A stretch of 5,903 nt of DNA from Hyphomonas sp. Lineage in GTDB: Bacteria > Pseudomonadota > Alphaproteobacteria > Caulobacterales > Hyphomonadaceae. The notes below the pieces were generated by a model. It ran no database searches. It had not been told where the DNA came from and was given only the letters and a program-made list of their open reading frames with translations. Position numbers and translations under genes: made by a program. Positions 5,258-5,903 of this stretch are shown here, piece by piece; position 1 is the first letter of the stretch; each line of letters starts with the position of its first letter. The stretch covers positions 1 to 5,903 of the forward strand of contig JARFRJ010000433.1 in NCBI GenBank assembly GCA_029287305.1. Reading direction: 5' to 3'.

Positions 5258-5903
5258 TTAATATGGGCCTTCTTCAATCGTCTCATCCTCAGGCGGGCTG
5301 GCCACAGGGATCAGATTTCCCTCTTCATCATATTCCGGGTCAACCTCTGGAATATTGACGGTTTGGGATGTCTGGATATTTGTATCCGTCTCATTTACAG
5401 GCGAAAACAGGCCGCCAGAGCTAAATAGGGATGTATTTGTGTCTTCTAGGTTCACGCCCGGCTCTGTTCCAGGCCGATAAGCTTCAATGACGCGGCGTGT
5501 TGTCGAGGGGGTCGGCAATTCACCAGTCTCAGAATCAATCTCAACCAGGCGCACGCCGGGCGGAATACGAAACGGTAGGGCAGGTTTGCTTGCTAATGCG
5601 TTCCGCATGAAATTGGCAAAAATCGGCGCGGCAACTCTCCCGCCGCTTTCATTGGGCCCAAGCGTTTTAGGCTGATCATAGCCGACCCAGACCCCAACCA
5701 CGAGGTCTGGCGAATACCCTAGGAAAAGCGCATCAATATAATCATTCGTTGTGCCAGTTTTCCCCGCCAGAGGCTTATTGATAGACGCCGCTATTCTGGC
5801 CGTACCATGGGTGACAACCCCTTCCAGTATATGCGTAATCTGATAGGCCGTCACAGGGTCTAGGACTTGTTCGCGCAGGTCTTCAAAACTTGGCGGTGCT
5901 TGG
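5258..5903 (-). CDS. mrcA: Class A penicillin-binding protein 1A, C-terminal part, 5' end outside the window
   Basis: Class A PBPs polymerise glycan strands and cross-link peptidoglycan in the periplasm, anchored in the inner membrane. The last 214 residues are visible, in frame from 5902 to TAA at 5260-5258. They begin QAPPSFEDLREQVLDP and continue VTAYQITHILEGVVTHGTAR, typical of PBP1A before the KTG box. KTG is at visible residues 48-50 (PLAGKTGTTND), lining the transpeptidase active site. FLGYSPDLVVGVWVGYD and GGRVAAPIFANFM complete the fold. The last ~70 residues are an acidic, Thr/Pro-containing tail without a recognised domain (EVDPEYDEEGN). The active-site SxxK and SxN and the glycosyltransferase domain are outside the window. 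The GTG at 5854 is only an internal valine codon. prfB follows after 54 bases, as in many Alphaproteobacteria. The symbol could equally be ponA. Confidence 0.93.
   Translation of the reverse strand, partial: QAPPSFEDLREQVLDPVTAYQITHILEGVVTHGTARIAASINKPLAGKTGTTNDYIDALFLGYSPDLVVGVWVGYDQPKTLGPNESGGRVAAPIFANFMRNALASKPALPFRIPPGVRLVEIDSETGELPTPSTTRRVIEAYRPGTEPGVNLEDTNTSLFSSGGLFSPVNETDTNIQTSQTVNIPEVDPEYDEEGNLIPVASPPEDETIEEGPY

Noticed and set aside
4233..5358. Plus-strand open frames opposite prfB and the PBP1A tail (up to 123 codons)
   Set aside because: They lie antisense to clear RF2 and PBP1A coding sequence, lack ribosome-binding sites and carry no known motifs.

Overview
The window looks like alphaproteobacterial chromosome. 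It holds the C-terminal end of a class A penicillin-binding protein (mrcA/ponA) followed by prfB (release factor 2), a gene order I recall as common in Alphaproteobacteria. Next to this pair lies part of a compact type II-C CRISPR-Cas locus whose Cas9 and Cas1 resemble the alphaproteobacterial branch. Base composition is moderate (about half G+C by eye) and similar across the housekeeping and CRISPR parts. I cannot name a genus.

All four protein genes are on the minus strand, so transcription runs from high to low coordinates. At 5903-5258 is the transpeptidase C-terminus of PBP1A with its KTG motif and an acidic, proline-containing tail. After 54 bases comes prfB (5203-4093). It is not one open frame: a GTG start opens a 23-codon leader that ends in CTT TGA, preceded by AGGAGG, which is the classic RF2 autoregulatory +1 frameshift signal. 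Read through the shift, the product is 369 residues with SPF and GGQ motifs at the expected places.

Between prfB and cas9 (3759-4092) there is no credible protein gene. The half nearest cas9 carries a plus-strand tracrRNA candidate, divergent from cas9: a putative anti-repeat, a nexus-like hairpin, a second small hairpin and a Rho-independent terminator ending at 3920. The half nearest prfB (3921-4092) has only a weak minus-strand promoter candidate.

cas9 (3758-582) encodes a 1058-residue type II-C Cas9 with RuvC I-III, bridge helix, HNH and PAM-interacting regions all recognisable. One catalytic-site position has Glu instead of the usual Asp. After 66 bases, cas1 (515 to the window edge) gives the first 171 residues of the type II integrase, including its first catalytic Glu. 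cas2 and the CRISPR array are expected beyond position 1; no array lies inside the window.

Working model: crRNAs from the unseen array pair with the tracrRNA and guide Cas9 to invading DNA, while Cas1 (with an unseen Cas2) adds spacers. mrcA and prfB are host genes unrelated to this function. The system is a recognisable II-C locus rather than a new class. The points most worth checking are the tracrRNA and the repeat it predicts, the HNH Glu, the shared cas9/tracrRNA control region and the prfB recoding site.
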